Below are positions 1 to 8,050 of a stretch of 20,070 nt of DNA, in pieces. This stretch comes from Larix sibirica (Eukaryota > Streptophyta > Pinopsida > Pinales > Pinaceae), in NCBI GenBank assembly GCA_004151065.3, contig NWUY0300005712.1, positions 67,685 to 87,754 of the forward strand, in the 5' to 3' direction. Below the pieces are notes generated by a model that worked only from the letters and a program-made list of their open reading frames with translations, was not told where the DNA came from and did no database searches. The position numbers were made by a program, and so were the translations under genes. Positions within the stretch are counted from its first letter, which is position 1. Each line of letters opens with the position of its first letter.

Positions 1-491
1 GATATAACATACCTAATCATCCTTAAACCCCTACCCCCCAACCATGATATCTATATCTTTCTCTCCCACAACCATCCCCCCCCTACCCCTAATCACAAAG
101 ACCCTCCTTCCACTCACCCCTAGCTCTCTCTCACTCTCTCTCTTGTCTAGTCCCCCACATACTTATAAACCCATGGTCCTATCCTGTCTCTCTTTCTATT
201 CCTACTCCCATTAATCATAATGCCCTCTCTCTCCTTTTCTCTCCTAATCCCTCCTCCCATACCACTTACCACCCACCCCTCTTTCTCTCTCCCCCCATCC
301 TATAACCCCCTTTCCTCTAAATTAACTAATGCTTTCGAAATACCTACCCTTCCCCCCAATTAATTTATCCCTACCCTAATCCCCAACAGTTTCTCCCTCC
401 CATAACTCCATAACAGCCCCACCCTCTCTTAGACCTCTTACTACCTCTAACCCCACCTCTCTCTTCCTAACCCCACTAATACTCTCCCTAA
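1..491. repeat. G-depleted C/T-rich low-complexity tract
   Basis: This stretch has only about sixteen G residues in 491 bases, while C and T dominate, so the minus strand is almost pure purine plus T. It holds short CT runs and many permuted CCCTAA-like and CCCCT words but no clean period. Open frames here are composition artefacts. It stops abruptly at an ambiguous base, and the next base starts sequence of ordinary composition. It could be a real polypyrimidine tract, a degenerate satellite or interstitial telomere-like tract, or low-quality sequence at a contig end. Confidence 0.7.
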
Positions 492-492
492 N
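492..492. other. Single ambiguous base, probable contig join
   Basis: One N separates the G-depleted tract from sequence of about 50% GC. The sharp change of composition at this base suggests a scaffold join rather than a simple base-call ambiguity. Adjacency across it should not be trusted. Confidence 0.6.
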
Positions 493-1222
493 ACAAGGGT
501 GACGACATTTTGGTGTAACAATGATGGAACATCCCACCAGGCGAACGTTCTGGAGGATTCCCACCCTTAGGTGTTCGATTGGGCGCACCAATATCCGGAG
601 GAGATGCCTGGGGCAACTGAGGTTCAAATTGCTAATATGGAGATTTCTCTCCAGCAGGAGTTCAAAGAGAAACAAGGGCGACCGATAGCAACCAACCCAT
701 TATGGGCTGACCGAATTCTCCTTGCCCGCGAAATCCAGGCGCACGAGCAAATTGTTAAAGAAATCTTGAAAGCCAACCAACAAAGTGGATTGGTGGGCAA
801 GCGCACTCTGGAGGGCTTGGTGGAGGAAGTCATCATCCAGGATCCGCAGGACGCCAGGAGCCGTGCACATAGGAATGCCAATTAAATCACCGCTCATTGT
901 CTCGCTGGGCCTAGTGCCATAATGGTTGGTCTTTTTGCTCTCTGTTTTGTTTATTCTGAGGTGCCTTATGTACTCGAGGTTATTTACCTATAGCTACTCT
1001 GGGATGAACTTGTTTTTCCTTGAAGGATGTATTTAGCAAGAACTGTATTGGGTCTTTTGGCAATTCCCTGTGAAACTATTTTGCTGAACTTTGGGTGCCC
1101 TGTTTTCCCAACTCAGGAAGGGCCTCAGTGAGACTATTCTGCCTCATTCTGAATGCATTTCTGTACCATTTTTGTACTATATTAATAGAAAGTTCCAGCA
1201 TTGCTTACTTACAAAAAAAAAA
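493..1222 (+). mobile_element. Polyadenylated retrocopy, probable 3' end of a LINE-type element
   Basis: The segment is clearly richer in GC than its surroundings. It contains an open frame, then about 320 bp of T-rich 3'UTR-like sequence, and ends in a run of ten A at 1213-1222. Immediately after the A run, minus-strand copia pol sequence begins in the middle of its reverse-transcriptase domain. The paralogous copia copy at 3195-4356 continues without interruption at that point, so this segment looks inserted into the copia remnant. A poly(A) end at the insertion border fits target-primed reverse transcription. The 5' end and any target duplication are lost at the N at 492. No reverse-transcriptase or endonuclease motif is visible, so a processed pseudogene is the alternative. 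Confidence 0.5.
571..885 (+). CDS. Unidentified 104-codon open frame in the polyadenylated insertion
   Basis: I do not recognise the product. The frame encodes about 104 residues, is rich in Glu, Gln and Ala with a probable helical middle (around residues 45-85), and ends in a basic tail, ARSRAHRNAN. No zinc knuckle, membrane segment or signal peptide is seen. A stop codon lies directly upstream at 568-570. The listed start is GTG-like (the frame opens at a GTG after that stop); the first in-frame ATG is at 604. It may therefore be the 3' end of a longer, damaged reading frame. Its GC content is far above the neighbouring DNA, which fits a recent insertion. The poly(A) tail 330 bp downstream suggests it is the terminal part of a reverse-transcribed mRNA or a LINE. 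Confidence 0.3.
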   Translation: MFDWAHQYPEEMPGATEVQIANMEISLQQEFKEKQGRPIATNPLWADRILLAREIQAHEQIVKEILKANQQSGLVGKRTLEGLVEEVIIQDPQDARSRAHRNAN

Positions 1223-1991
1223 TTGGCCTTATGAATTATCCACACTTCCATCCATCCCAAACTTGGTTTTATAAATTTAGTTATGTTTCACAAGTTTTAT
1301 CCCTTGGGATGAGGGACTAATTCCCATGTATCATTCATAAATAAGGAATGATAGTACACATTCATTGCTTTATCCCATTTTTGTTGACCACATGCTTCAT
1401 GAAGGTTTATGGATTTAGATACTATCTCAAGGAAGATAATAATAGTTGAAGAGCCAGGTATGTCAAAGTGAAGAATAACTTTGTTGAGGAGAAAAATGAT
1501 CATGAGATAGCGGGCTGACAAATTCTTGAATCTTTTGAACCCATCTAGGAAGTTATGTTGCAAGAAAAATTAGTGGAATCAAATGTAGAAGTTAGAGGTG
1601 GAGCAAGTGGAAAATTATTTACCTCATCATTGAATTCATCAAAAGAAATAATATCTAGAACACCCAAACACCCAACACATAAAAAGGTTTCCAACATATG
1701 GCTTGTGTTTGATCCATGCATATTTTGGTCATCTTTTGTTTCCTAACCATATAAAGTAGAAAAATCATGTGTCGTACTCCTTCATGACCTTGCTTAAACA
1801 CACTCAAAAGAGACAATTTGCTTCCAATGTCATCCTATTCAATGTTGATGTTGTTTTGACCTTATGCCAATCCTGAAATAAATTGGTGCTTAGAGAACAC
1901 CATATATGGATCAAATAACTCTATGGAAGAACATAACTTTATTCAAGTTCAAAAGGAATTGCTAGACTCCAATAGAGCACCCATTTTTTCA
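1221..1991 (-). pseudogene. Ty1/copia pol remnant A (integrase end to start of reverse transcriptase)
   Basis: Translating the minus strand in several frames gives the classical entry into the copia reverse transcriptase (RVT_2 family). The string QQKWDKAMNVYYHSLFMNDT is followed by WELVPHPKG at about 1300-1390. Upstream in the element's sense come a DEFN-type segment like the integrase C-terminus and a decayed FGC-like motif. Stops and frameshifts are frequent, so no functional protein is possible. The whole stretch is a diverged copy of 3591-4356, with the same order and many shared bases. At its low-coordinate end it is cut at the poly(A) tail of the 493-1222 insertion, which removes the rest of the RT domain. 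Confidence 0.8.
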
Positions 1992-2084
1992 ACCTATACT
2001 TGTACAATACAATCTCTTTGTGATGTATAGTAGGTTGTTTCCTATCTAGTTTTGCATATGCAAACATATTGACTCATATGCACT
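1992..2084. other. Unassigned AT-rich spacer
   Basis: AT-rich sequence between copia remnant A and the 123-bp tandem repeat. No motif was recognised. Confidence 0.4.
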
Positions 2085-2330
2085 ACAAGATGCTTTAGTT
2101 CTACTAGTGCATCTGACACTTGTCACTTAACAACTTATACAATTAGTATATATAAAAATATGCACAATGATGGTAGTGCATAATAGGTATGTAGTGCCTG
2201 CTATATTACAAAATGATTTAGTGCTACTAGTGCATATGACAGTTGCCACTTAACATCTTATACAATTAGTATGTATAAAAATATGCACACCGATGGTAGT
2301 GCATAAGAGCATATGTGCTACTTGGACCCT
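2085..2330 (+). repeat. Two-copy tandem repeat, period about 123 bp
   Basis: Two adjacent units begin at about 2085 and 2208. They share long blocks such as CTTATACAATTAGTAT and AAAATATGCACA plus GATGGTAGTGCATAA. They differ by scattered substitutions, so the duplication is old. Function is unknown. Confidence 0.75.
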
Positions 2331-2498
2331 CTGAGAGGCAAGTAGGTGTTATTCCTACCCAACATCCCCTTAATGAAAACATCACACCTAACATCGACCA
2401 AAGATGATGAAACTTGCTTGTCATGTCATGTTTTTTTCTAAATATGGTTGCAATCCATTATTTTGGAAAAGAGAATCCATTTTACAGGTTGAACATTT
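2331..2498. other. Unassigned spacer
   Basis: Short AT-rich stretch between the 123-bp tandem repeat and the hairpin, with no recognisable coding motif on either strand. Confidence 0.35.
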
Positions 2499-2568
2499 AT
2501 TCAATAGGTTGGAAAGACTTGTTCACGGTTTATTAAACCCGTAAACATGTATTTCCAACCTATTGAAT
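2499..2568. repeat. 70-nt inverted repeat (hairpin)
   Basis: Arms 2499-2515 and 2552-2568 are perfect 17-bp reverse complements (ATTCAATAGGTTGGAAA against TTTCCAACCTATTGAAT). Inside them, further pairing joins GTTCACGG with the CCCGTAAAC side, with a few mismatches, leaving a very small loop. Either strand could fold into a long stem. It could be the core of a foldback or MITE-type element or a small-RNA precursor. No flanking target duplication was found. Confidence 0.8.
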
Positions 2569-3194
2569 ATCCATTATTTTGTTTAGAAAATTCAATTCAC
2601 TAACCTAATCATGAATATTAAGTTGTTGAATAGAATGCATATGTATATATATGTAGATAGTGTGTTGATGTTGAAATGGATGTTGAGCAAGGTGGATGTA
2701 GGCACTTTGACTAATAGACCCTAACATGGTCATATGTACATGTTGAAAACCAAACTTAGAAAAAGTGCTTCCTAGTCTATGTGGATTGTTGCTCTATACT
2801 CTAGATCAAAAAATACATATAAATGATAGCATGATTCTTCCATTCCGAAATAACATTACCTAAACCAAGATAACTGTAATCATAACTTGGAGTGGACTTC
2901 AGATCATCATGGTCACTAGCCTAATACAAAAAATTGAAACCCAATAATGAAGAAATTTTCCCTTAAATTGAATTGAATGTCAAATTGAAATGCACCTCAA
3001 ATGTATCAAAGTATCCATTTTGTTTCTTTAGAGTGAGTCTTATATGAATCATGCATAAATGAAGAGACTATACCATGAACAAAAGAAAGGTATGTTTATG
3101 TATGGGTTAAGCACAAACACTGCCAATTAATTACTTATAGAAAGTGGCTTTATACCTTGGGCATGGAACAATGGGAAAACAAATTAACTCAACT
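2569..3194. other. Stretch without identifiable genes
   Basis: AT-rich sequence next to the copia reverse-transcriptase remnant. In the element's sense it should hold the rest of RT and RNase H, but the minus-strand translation gives no recognisable motif. It is either decayed beyond recognition or unrelated. Confidence 0.4.
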
Positions 3195-4356
3195 TAAAAA
3201 AAAAGAAAAAAAGAAAAAAAAAGAATCTCATCACCCACTTTCTTTTTGTAAAAATTTAGGTTAGAGTGAAATCTAGAAAATCCCAAATAAAGAAAAAACC
3301 AATCCATATTCCCATACCAAGCTTGTGATGCTTGTTTGAGTCCATAGAGAGATTTCTTAGGTTTTCACACAAATTTAGAGTCACCTTGAATAAACCCAAT
3401 GAGGTTTTCCATGTAAGTTTCTTCATATGGATCCCCATACAAGAAGGAAGAATTATCATCAATGTGTCAGAGCTCTCATAGTTGTGAAGTTGCAAGTGAA
3501 AGAACAATACAAAATCCATCTTGCAAAATGGAGTGAAGGTTAGATAATATTTGAGGCTTGTGACGTAATAGAAGAATTTGGGTACTAATTAAATGGACAT
3601 TATGAGTTATCCACACTTACATCTAGTCCAAACTTGGTTCTATAAACCAAGTTACATTTCACAAGTTTCCTCCCATGGGGGGCGCGAGGGACTAAATCCC
3701 ATGTATCATTCAACAATAAGGAATGATATTACACATTCATCACTTTATCCCATTTTGGTTGACCAAATGCTTCATGAAAATTCTAGGGATTTGGAGACTA
3801 TCTAGAGGAATGAAATAATAGTTGAAGAGGCATGTTGAAGTTGAGAACAACTTTGGTGAGGAGAAAAATGATCATGATATAATTAATTGACAGCTTCTTG
3901 AATTTTTTGGACCCATCTCAGAAGTGGAGTTGCAATAAATTAGTGGACTCAATTATAGGAGGAGGTGGAGTAGGTATAACATGATTTGCCTCCTCATTGA
4001 ATTCATCAAAAGAAATAATATCTATAACACCCAAACACCCAACACACCAAAAAGTTTCCAAAGTATGGATTGTGTTTGATTCATGCTTATTTTGGTCATC
4101 TCTTATTTCCTAATGCTATAAAGTAGAAAAATCATATTTCATACTCCTTCACCTTGCTTAAACAAACTCAAAAGGGACAATTTGCTTCCAATATCATCCT
4201 CATCAATGTTGATGTTTCTTTGACATTACGCAAATGTTGAACTAAGTTGGTGCTTAGAGAACACCATATATGGATCAAAGAACTCTATGGAATACCATAA
4301 TTTTATTCAAGTTCAAAAGGAATTGCTAGACTCCAATAGAGCACCCATTTTTCTCA
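3195..4356 (-). pseudogene. Ty1/copia pol remnant B (integrase end through reverse transcriptase)
   Basis: Reading the minus strand from 4356 downward gives a decayed integrase C-terminus (about 4020-3990, DEFNEEAN). Next come the RT entry EAFGQPKWDKVMNV and NDTWDLVP (about 3790-3690), then a TFTPFCKMDFV-like segment, FLYGDPYEETYMEN, and KKSLYGLKQASQAWYG (about 3370-3310). The trace ends at GDEI beside a poly-pyrimidine expansion (3197-3230) where the YVDD-type catalytic motif would follow. The order matches the copia RVT_2 domain. At least five stops or frame changes show it is dead. There is no gag, RNase H or LTR next to it. 3591-4356 is a paralogue of 1221-1991. Confidence 0.88.
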
Positions 4357-4490
4357 GCACTAACTTTGAATTTTGAATGGGTAGGGATGATCGAATAGAT
4401 ATATGTTAGATATTGATTCAAATAGTGATGGTAGTTCTAGATAAAAAGGAGAAGGTGAAATGCTAAGCAATACATCAAGAACCACTAGCT
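4357..4490. other. Unassigned spacer upstream of the SET pseudogene
   Basis: Sequence between the end of the copia similarity and the first recognisable codons of the SET-domain remnant. It could hold more upstream coding sequence, but no frame is convincing. Confidence 0.35.
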
Positions 4491-5215
4491 ATGGTATTGT
4501 CAGAAGAAAATTTTAAAAAACCTATAGATTTGATTATTGCTGAAGGAGGGATATGTTCCTATGACAATGAGACTAATGGATACAAGGTAGTGCCATTGAA
4601 ATACACACATTATGTGAATTGGGAACCAAACCCACTTCCCAAGTTGAACAATGATTTTTGTATCGGTAGGAGAATATATTGAATCTCTCCATCTAGTTTA
4701 CATGTGTTGGGACTCTTTTCAATGTATGGTTTAAATGTTCCATCCAACTATGAAGTTGAATTGATGGAATATGTCGGATCAATGTACGATTACAAACATC
4801 ATGTATGGCTATCCAGTATCTATCGAGTATGTGTAGATATGGAAATTGTGCAAATTATAATAGAATAAATCAACATAAAGGATATTCAATATATATTGAT
4901 GGAAGGCCAAAGCTTAGGGAAATGTTGCTAGGTTTATAAACAATTCACATCTTGGAAGCAAAAACAAGCTACCAATTGTGTGTTTGAGGAAATGATGGAA
5001 ATAGATTTGTGGTTTGTGCAATAAAACCAATAGTTGCAGGGAAAAAGTTGTTAATCAATTACAATTTGAATAAAATTAATGAATCGAGTAATTGTGATTT
5101 ACCACTTATATTCATAATTTACTTAAGAATATTTGAATTTGAACATTTTCAATATTTTTATCTTAAGTATTTTTTATATAATCAACATACACTCATTCTA
5201 TATATTGCAGATTGA
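4491..5215 (+). pseudogene. SET-domain (lysine methyltransferase-like) pseudogene with a retained 3' intron
   Basis: SET domains transfer methyl groups from S-adenosylmethionine to lysines, commonly on histones. The first frame gives YVNWEPNPLPKLNNDFCIGR, a stop at 4680-4682, then LGLFSMYGLNVPSNYEVELM and EYVGSMYDYK. This resembles the N-terminal SET strands (G-x-G-L-F, then E-Y-x-G). After a frameshift near 4845 come YIDGRPKLREMLLGL, GNDGNRFVVCAIKPIVAGKK and LLINYNLNKI, matching the SET C-terminal G-E-E-L-x-x-N-Y type end; here GKK replaces the usual GEE. The central N-H-S-C-x-P motif is not recognisable. Further stops lie near 4937 and 4987. A GT-AG intron (5088-5210) splices to a natural-looking stop. 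The assignment is from motif order read by eye. Confidence 0.65.
5088..5210 (+). other. Putative last intron of the SET pseudogene
   Basis: Begins GTAATTG and ends in TATATATTGCAG after a T/A-rich stretch. Removing these 123 bp joins codon bases A + AT and places TGA (5213-5215) directly after NLNKINESN. An intron argues for a DNA-level copy rather than a retrocopy. Confidence 0.45.
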
Positions 5216-6178
5216 AAATGCTCTTTTCTATATTAAACAAGATTTGCAAAGATTTATTCTTTACACATTATAATAAAATAAAGAAATTTGCAAAGCCATC
5301 ATGAATGAATTCTCACTAGAGTCCTATTATGCAAATTGTTCGCCTTATGATGTTTATGTTGATTCAACACATCTTCTCACCATTGAAATCAACTATGGAC
5401 AGAGGAAACATAAAAGAATAATGATTACATACATGATTTTGAATCTACCATGCATGTGTACATTCATCATTGTCATATCTATCAAGTACACCAATAGAAT
5501 TGTTACTAGCTTCCTTGACACCTACTTCCTTGTCGACTACAATTGGAAGATCGTGATTGGAAATGAAATGTTTGTGGCAAATACAACCATATGTGCTCCC
5601 TGGCATCAATTTAGTTAGATCACTCAACCAAAATTAGAAACGGCTTCGTCAAAATTAGAAATGGCTCAATCATACACTACATAGTCGGATGATGATACAA
5701 GTGATAGGCCACTAGGGTGCACTTGTCGGGGAAGATGTTTGTGTATGTTTTAATGATGATATTTAGGATTTTAATAAATGTATTTAGATGCAAATAATGA
5801 AATACATTGTCGATTTGCTTGATTATGATGATTCAATTAGTCTCTTTCACATTGATTTTTTTGTTTGGGAGCATAATATTTTTCTCCTCTATTTATTGTT
5901 GAAAGAACATGGCTCAAATATACCTCTTGTCTTGTTATGTAGCCAAGTTTTTTATCTAATCTTTGTCTTAAAATGCAATTTATAAAATGGGAATGAAGGG
6001 AATTGAAAAAATTATCCTTGTTTGAATCTATGCATCTTTTCACTAGTTAACATACCACCATTTATATGTTATTTATAATCAATGTTTATTAATGTCCTAG
6101 TTTAACGTTTATTGTTGTTTGTTGATGTCTTAATTTAATGTTTATTGTTTCGATGTAATGTATTGCGATTCTTTGTAG
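5216..6178. other. Unassigned region, no supportable gene
   Basis: A 105-codon plus-strand frame (5301-5618) and a 60-codon minus-strand frame (5445-5627) overlap here. Neither has a recognisable domain, and both are within chance length for AT-rich DNA. 5625-5665 carries a short imperfect duplication around AAAATTAGAAA. The remainder is AT-rich, with nothing identified. Confidence 0.4.
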
Positions 6179-6358
6179 GCTCCAACATCGACTCATCATG
6201 AGCATGAAAATGTAGACTTCTTTAATGATCCATACCCCCTTTGTTCTATTAAAAAACAAGTTAATGGATTGGTTGTTGAACTTAGGGGGTTGATGGTCAT
6301 TGAAGTCACTCCAGAAAACAATAAAATAATACAATTCTTGATTTCAAGAATACAATAG
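6179..6358 (+). other. Exon-like open segment, product unknown
   Basis: A 59-codon open frame runs from just after TTCTTTGTAG (a good splice-acceptor context with an upstream T-rich tract) to a TAG at 6356-6358. It starts APTSTHHEHENVDFFND and has mixed, protein-like composition. No start codon and no donor partner were identified, and the family is not recognised. It may be a chance frame or the last exon of a decayed gene, possibly linked to the SET-domain remnant upstream. Confidence 0.25.
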
Positions 6359-6508
6359 TTCAATGTATGTATTTTTTGAAATTAGATTTAATCAATTGCT
6401 TTAATGAATAGGAAATAATGTTTTTTTATGAATTGAAGTCCCTAACATAGAGTTATCTCTTATAGTCCTTCTTTACAACAAATGCTCCAAGAGTTAGGAG
6501 TAGCAAAC

Positions 6509-6830
6509 TGATATGACCCTAGGGGGGTCATATATATATATATAAGTTACACAATAACTCCTTAAATAAGAGGAGAACCTTCTCCAATTACCCCAAGACA
6601 TTCCATAATCCTTTCACATCTTTCTCAACAATGACTACAATACCCTTATATATACATATCCACTCATTGTACATGGGGACCCTTCACTAGGCCCACCCTA
6701 TTACATATGCATTTAACCCCATATATGCCTCCCTTGGGTCATATTATATACATTTAACCTCATATATGCCCCTCTTGGGTCATATAATATACATTTAACC
6801 CCATATATGAACGCCCATAGGGCCATATCA
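6509..6830. mobile_element. 322-bp element with about 28-bp terminal inverted repeats (MITE or solo LTR)
   Basis: The left end reads TGATATGACCCTAGGGG. The reverse complement of the right end reads TGATATGGCCCTATGGG. Similarity continues inward to TCATATAT on both sides with few mismatches. Flanking octamers TAGCAAAC and TAGTACAC agree at 6 of 8 positions, which could be an aged 8-bp target duplication as made by hAT elements. The element also starts with TG, ends with CA, and holds TATATATA near 6640, so a small solo LTR is a reasonable alternative. It has no coding capacity. Confidence 0.6.
6702..6826 (+). repeat. Three tandem units of about 41 bp inside the inverted-repeat element
   Basis: Three units carry CATTTAACCCCATATATG (the middle one has T for one C), starting at 6710, 6751 and 6792. 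Units one and two then carry CTTGGGTCATAT. The unit repeats the inner motif GGGTCATAT of the element's left terminus, so the array may have grown from subterminal sequence. Confidence 0.75.
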
Positions 6831-6927
6831 TAGTACACCCTCTTTCAAAAAGCTTTGCAGTTAATGGATTTACATGTGTTGCAAGCAAGTAATATGATTT
6901 CCTTATATTCCTGCTTTCTTGTTACTA

Positions 6928-7356
6928 CTAATGATGATCCATCCATCCAAATTCAATTCTTAATTCAATTATTTTTGGTATCAATCCTTTATAGTTGGTT
7001 GTTGCATAATTTGGATTCGATGTGTTGTGATTGTGAGTTCTCCAATTTGTTGTAGTTTCTGGTATTTTATAATATCTTGTTGGATAATAGTTTTTTGATT
7101 CCCTGCTCCATAAATATTGTTGAGTATTGTTCCATATTCTTCCTTTACAGTGTCTTTGTATATATTCTTGTCTTTCTTGGAATCTTTCTTGGTAATGAGG
7201 ATGCCAATATGGTTTCACACTTGATGGTTTCTTTTCCTTGTGCACACCCATATCATAAGTATTCTTTCCAGAGATAATGACACCCATATCAATGCTGCAC
7301 GAGATCCCCCAATGATGGACCCAATTAAAGGTCCGAAACTTTGGGCATAAAAACAC
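6928..7356 (-). CDS. Unidentified 142-codon open frame, Asn/Tyr/Arg-rich, possibly a gag-like relic
   Basis: I do not recognise the family. The frame starts at the ATG at 7356-7354. The N-terminal third has mixed composition. From about residue 40 it is basic and hydrophilic, with KPYWHPHYQERFQERQEY and then a Tyr/Asn/Thr-rich stretch including NYYPTRYYK and NHNTSNPNYATTNY. There is no signal peptide, membrane helix or zinc knuckle. On the same strand, just upstream (7400-8050), lies a broken lysine/glutamate-rich coding remnant, so both may derive from one protein. A disordered basic segment like this is common in retroelement gag proteins but is not diagnostic. It may also be a chance frame. 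Confidence 0.25.
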   Translation of the reverse strand: MFLCPKFRTFNWVHHWGISCSIDMGVIISGKNTYDMGVHKEKKPSSVKPYWHPHYQERFQERQEYIQRHCKGRIWNNTQQYLWSRESKNYYPTRYYKIPETTTNWRTHNHNTSNPNYATTNYKGLIPKIIELRIEFGWMDHH

Positions 7357-7399
7357 TCAATAGGTTTCCCTTTCACTTATAGATAATGACATCCTCTAT

Positions 7400-8050
7400 A
7401 CTTTATGCTTGTTCTTTGATCACTCTTGCTTTTGATATAATACTCTCATATTTGACATGTACATCTTCAAAGTGGAGCTAAACTTATTCTTTTACGACGT
7501 CTCTATTTAGAGCTTCTTCAACCTTCTTGCAAATTTCCTCTTCAAGTATTTTGGTGGCCTCTTCATCCAAGATTCTTCTTTTTCTTTATTTTGTCAATGC
7601 TTATTTTATTCTTTCAATATTTTGACCTCATTCAATATATTTTTATTATTATTTATCAACCCACATATTTATTCATCCTTCTTTTTTGATTCTTCCCCTA
7701 ACCCCCATTTTCCTTTCTTGTTCTTTTCCTTTTTCAAGTTATCAACCTCTTTACTAAGTGATTAATCAAGGTATGTATCTTAGACAACTCCTCACCTTTC
7801 TTCTTGAGTTCCTCTTTTGCTTCTTTCAATTCATCTCTTCTATTTTTGAGTCCTTGATCCATCATTTTGAGAATAGTTCTTCAAATACTTTCCATGAAGC
7901 ATTTAGAATAGTATTTAAATTATGAATTTTCTACCATATTTTAGAATCACCTTCAAGATACCAACCTGCCCTAATAGGAATCAAATAATTTTTCTTTATC
8001 ACCCTTAACCATAATTTCCTTGAGATTTATTTCATCTTTATCTTCATCTG
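7400..8050 (-). pseudogene. Decayed Lys/Glu-rich coiled-coil coding remnant
   Basis: The plus strand is strongly pyrimidine-biased because the minus strand encodes Lys/Glu-rich helix. Pieces in changing frames include DELKEAKEELKKKGEELSK (about 7850-7780), EVDNLKKEKNKKGK (about 7750-7700), KILEEEICKKVEEALN (about 7565-7515) and YESIISKARVIKEQA (about 7455-7410). They are separated by stops and frame changes, so nothing functional remains. The EE-x5-EE-x2-KKVEEALN pattern faintly recalls the glutamate-rich helix of ARGLU1-like proteins, but generic coiled coils in retroelement proteins look similar. The open frame at 6928-7356 follows on the same strand. Confidence 0.45.

Noticed and set aside
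376-675. 99-codon minus-strand open frame across the N
   Set aside because: It spans the join at 492 and owes its length to the stop-poor purine-rich minus strand of the G-depleted tract. No domain is seen.
1297-1563. 88-codon minus-strand frame as an independent gene
   Set aside because: Its last third is copia RT entry sequence (WDKAMN, WELVP). It is a fragment of the pol pseudogene, not a gene.
3256-3519. 87-codon minus-strand frame with hydrophobic segments
   Set aside because: It is a shadow of the copia reverse transcriptase. A neighbouring frame reads SLYGLKQASQAWYG across the same bases.
1221-4356. The two 770-bp repeats as an LTR pair of one element
   Set aside because: Their flanks share no target duplication, neither primer site nor polypurine tract lies at the borders, and both repeats themselves encode integrase/RT sequence.
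5301-5618. 105-codon plus-strand frame as a membrane protein gene
   Set aside because: No start context or family was recognised, it overlaps an opposite-strand frame of similar quality, and the length is within chance for this composition.
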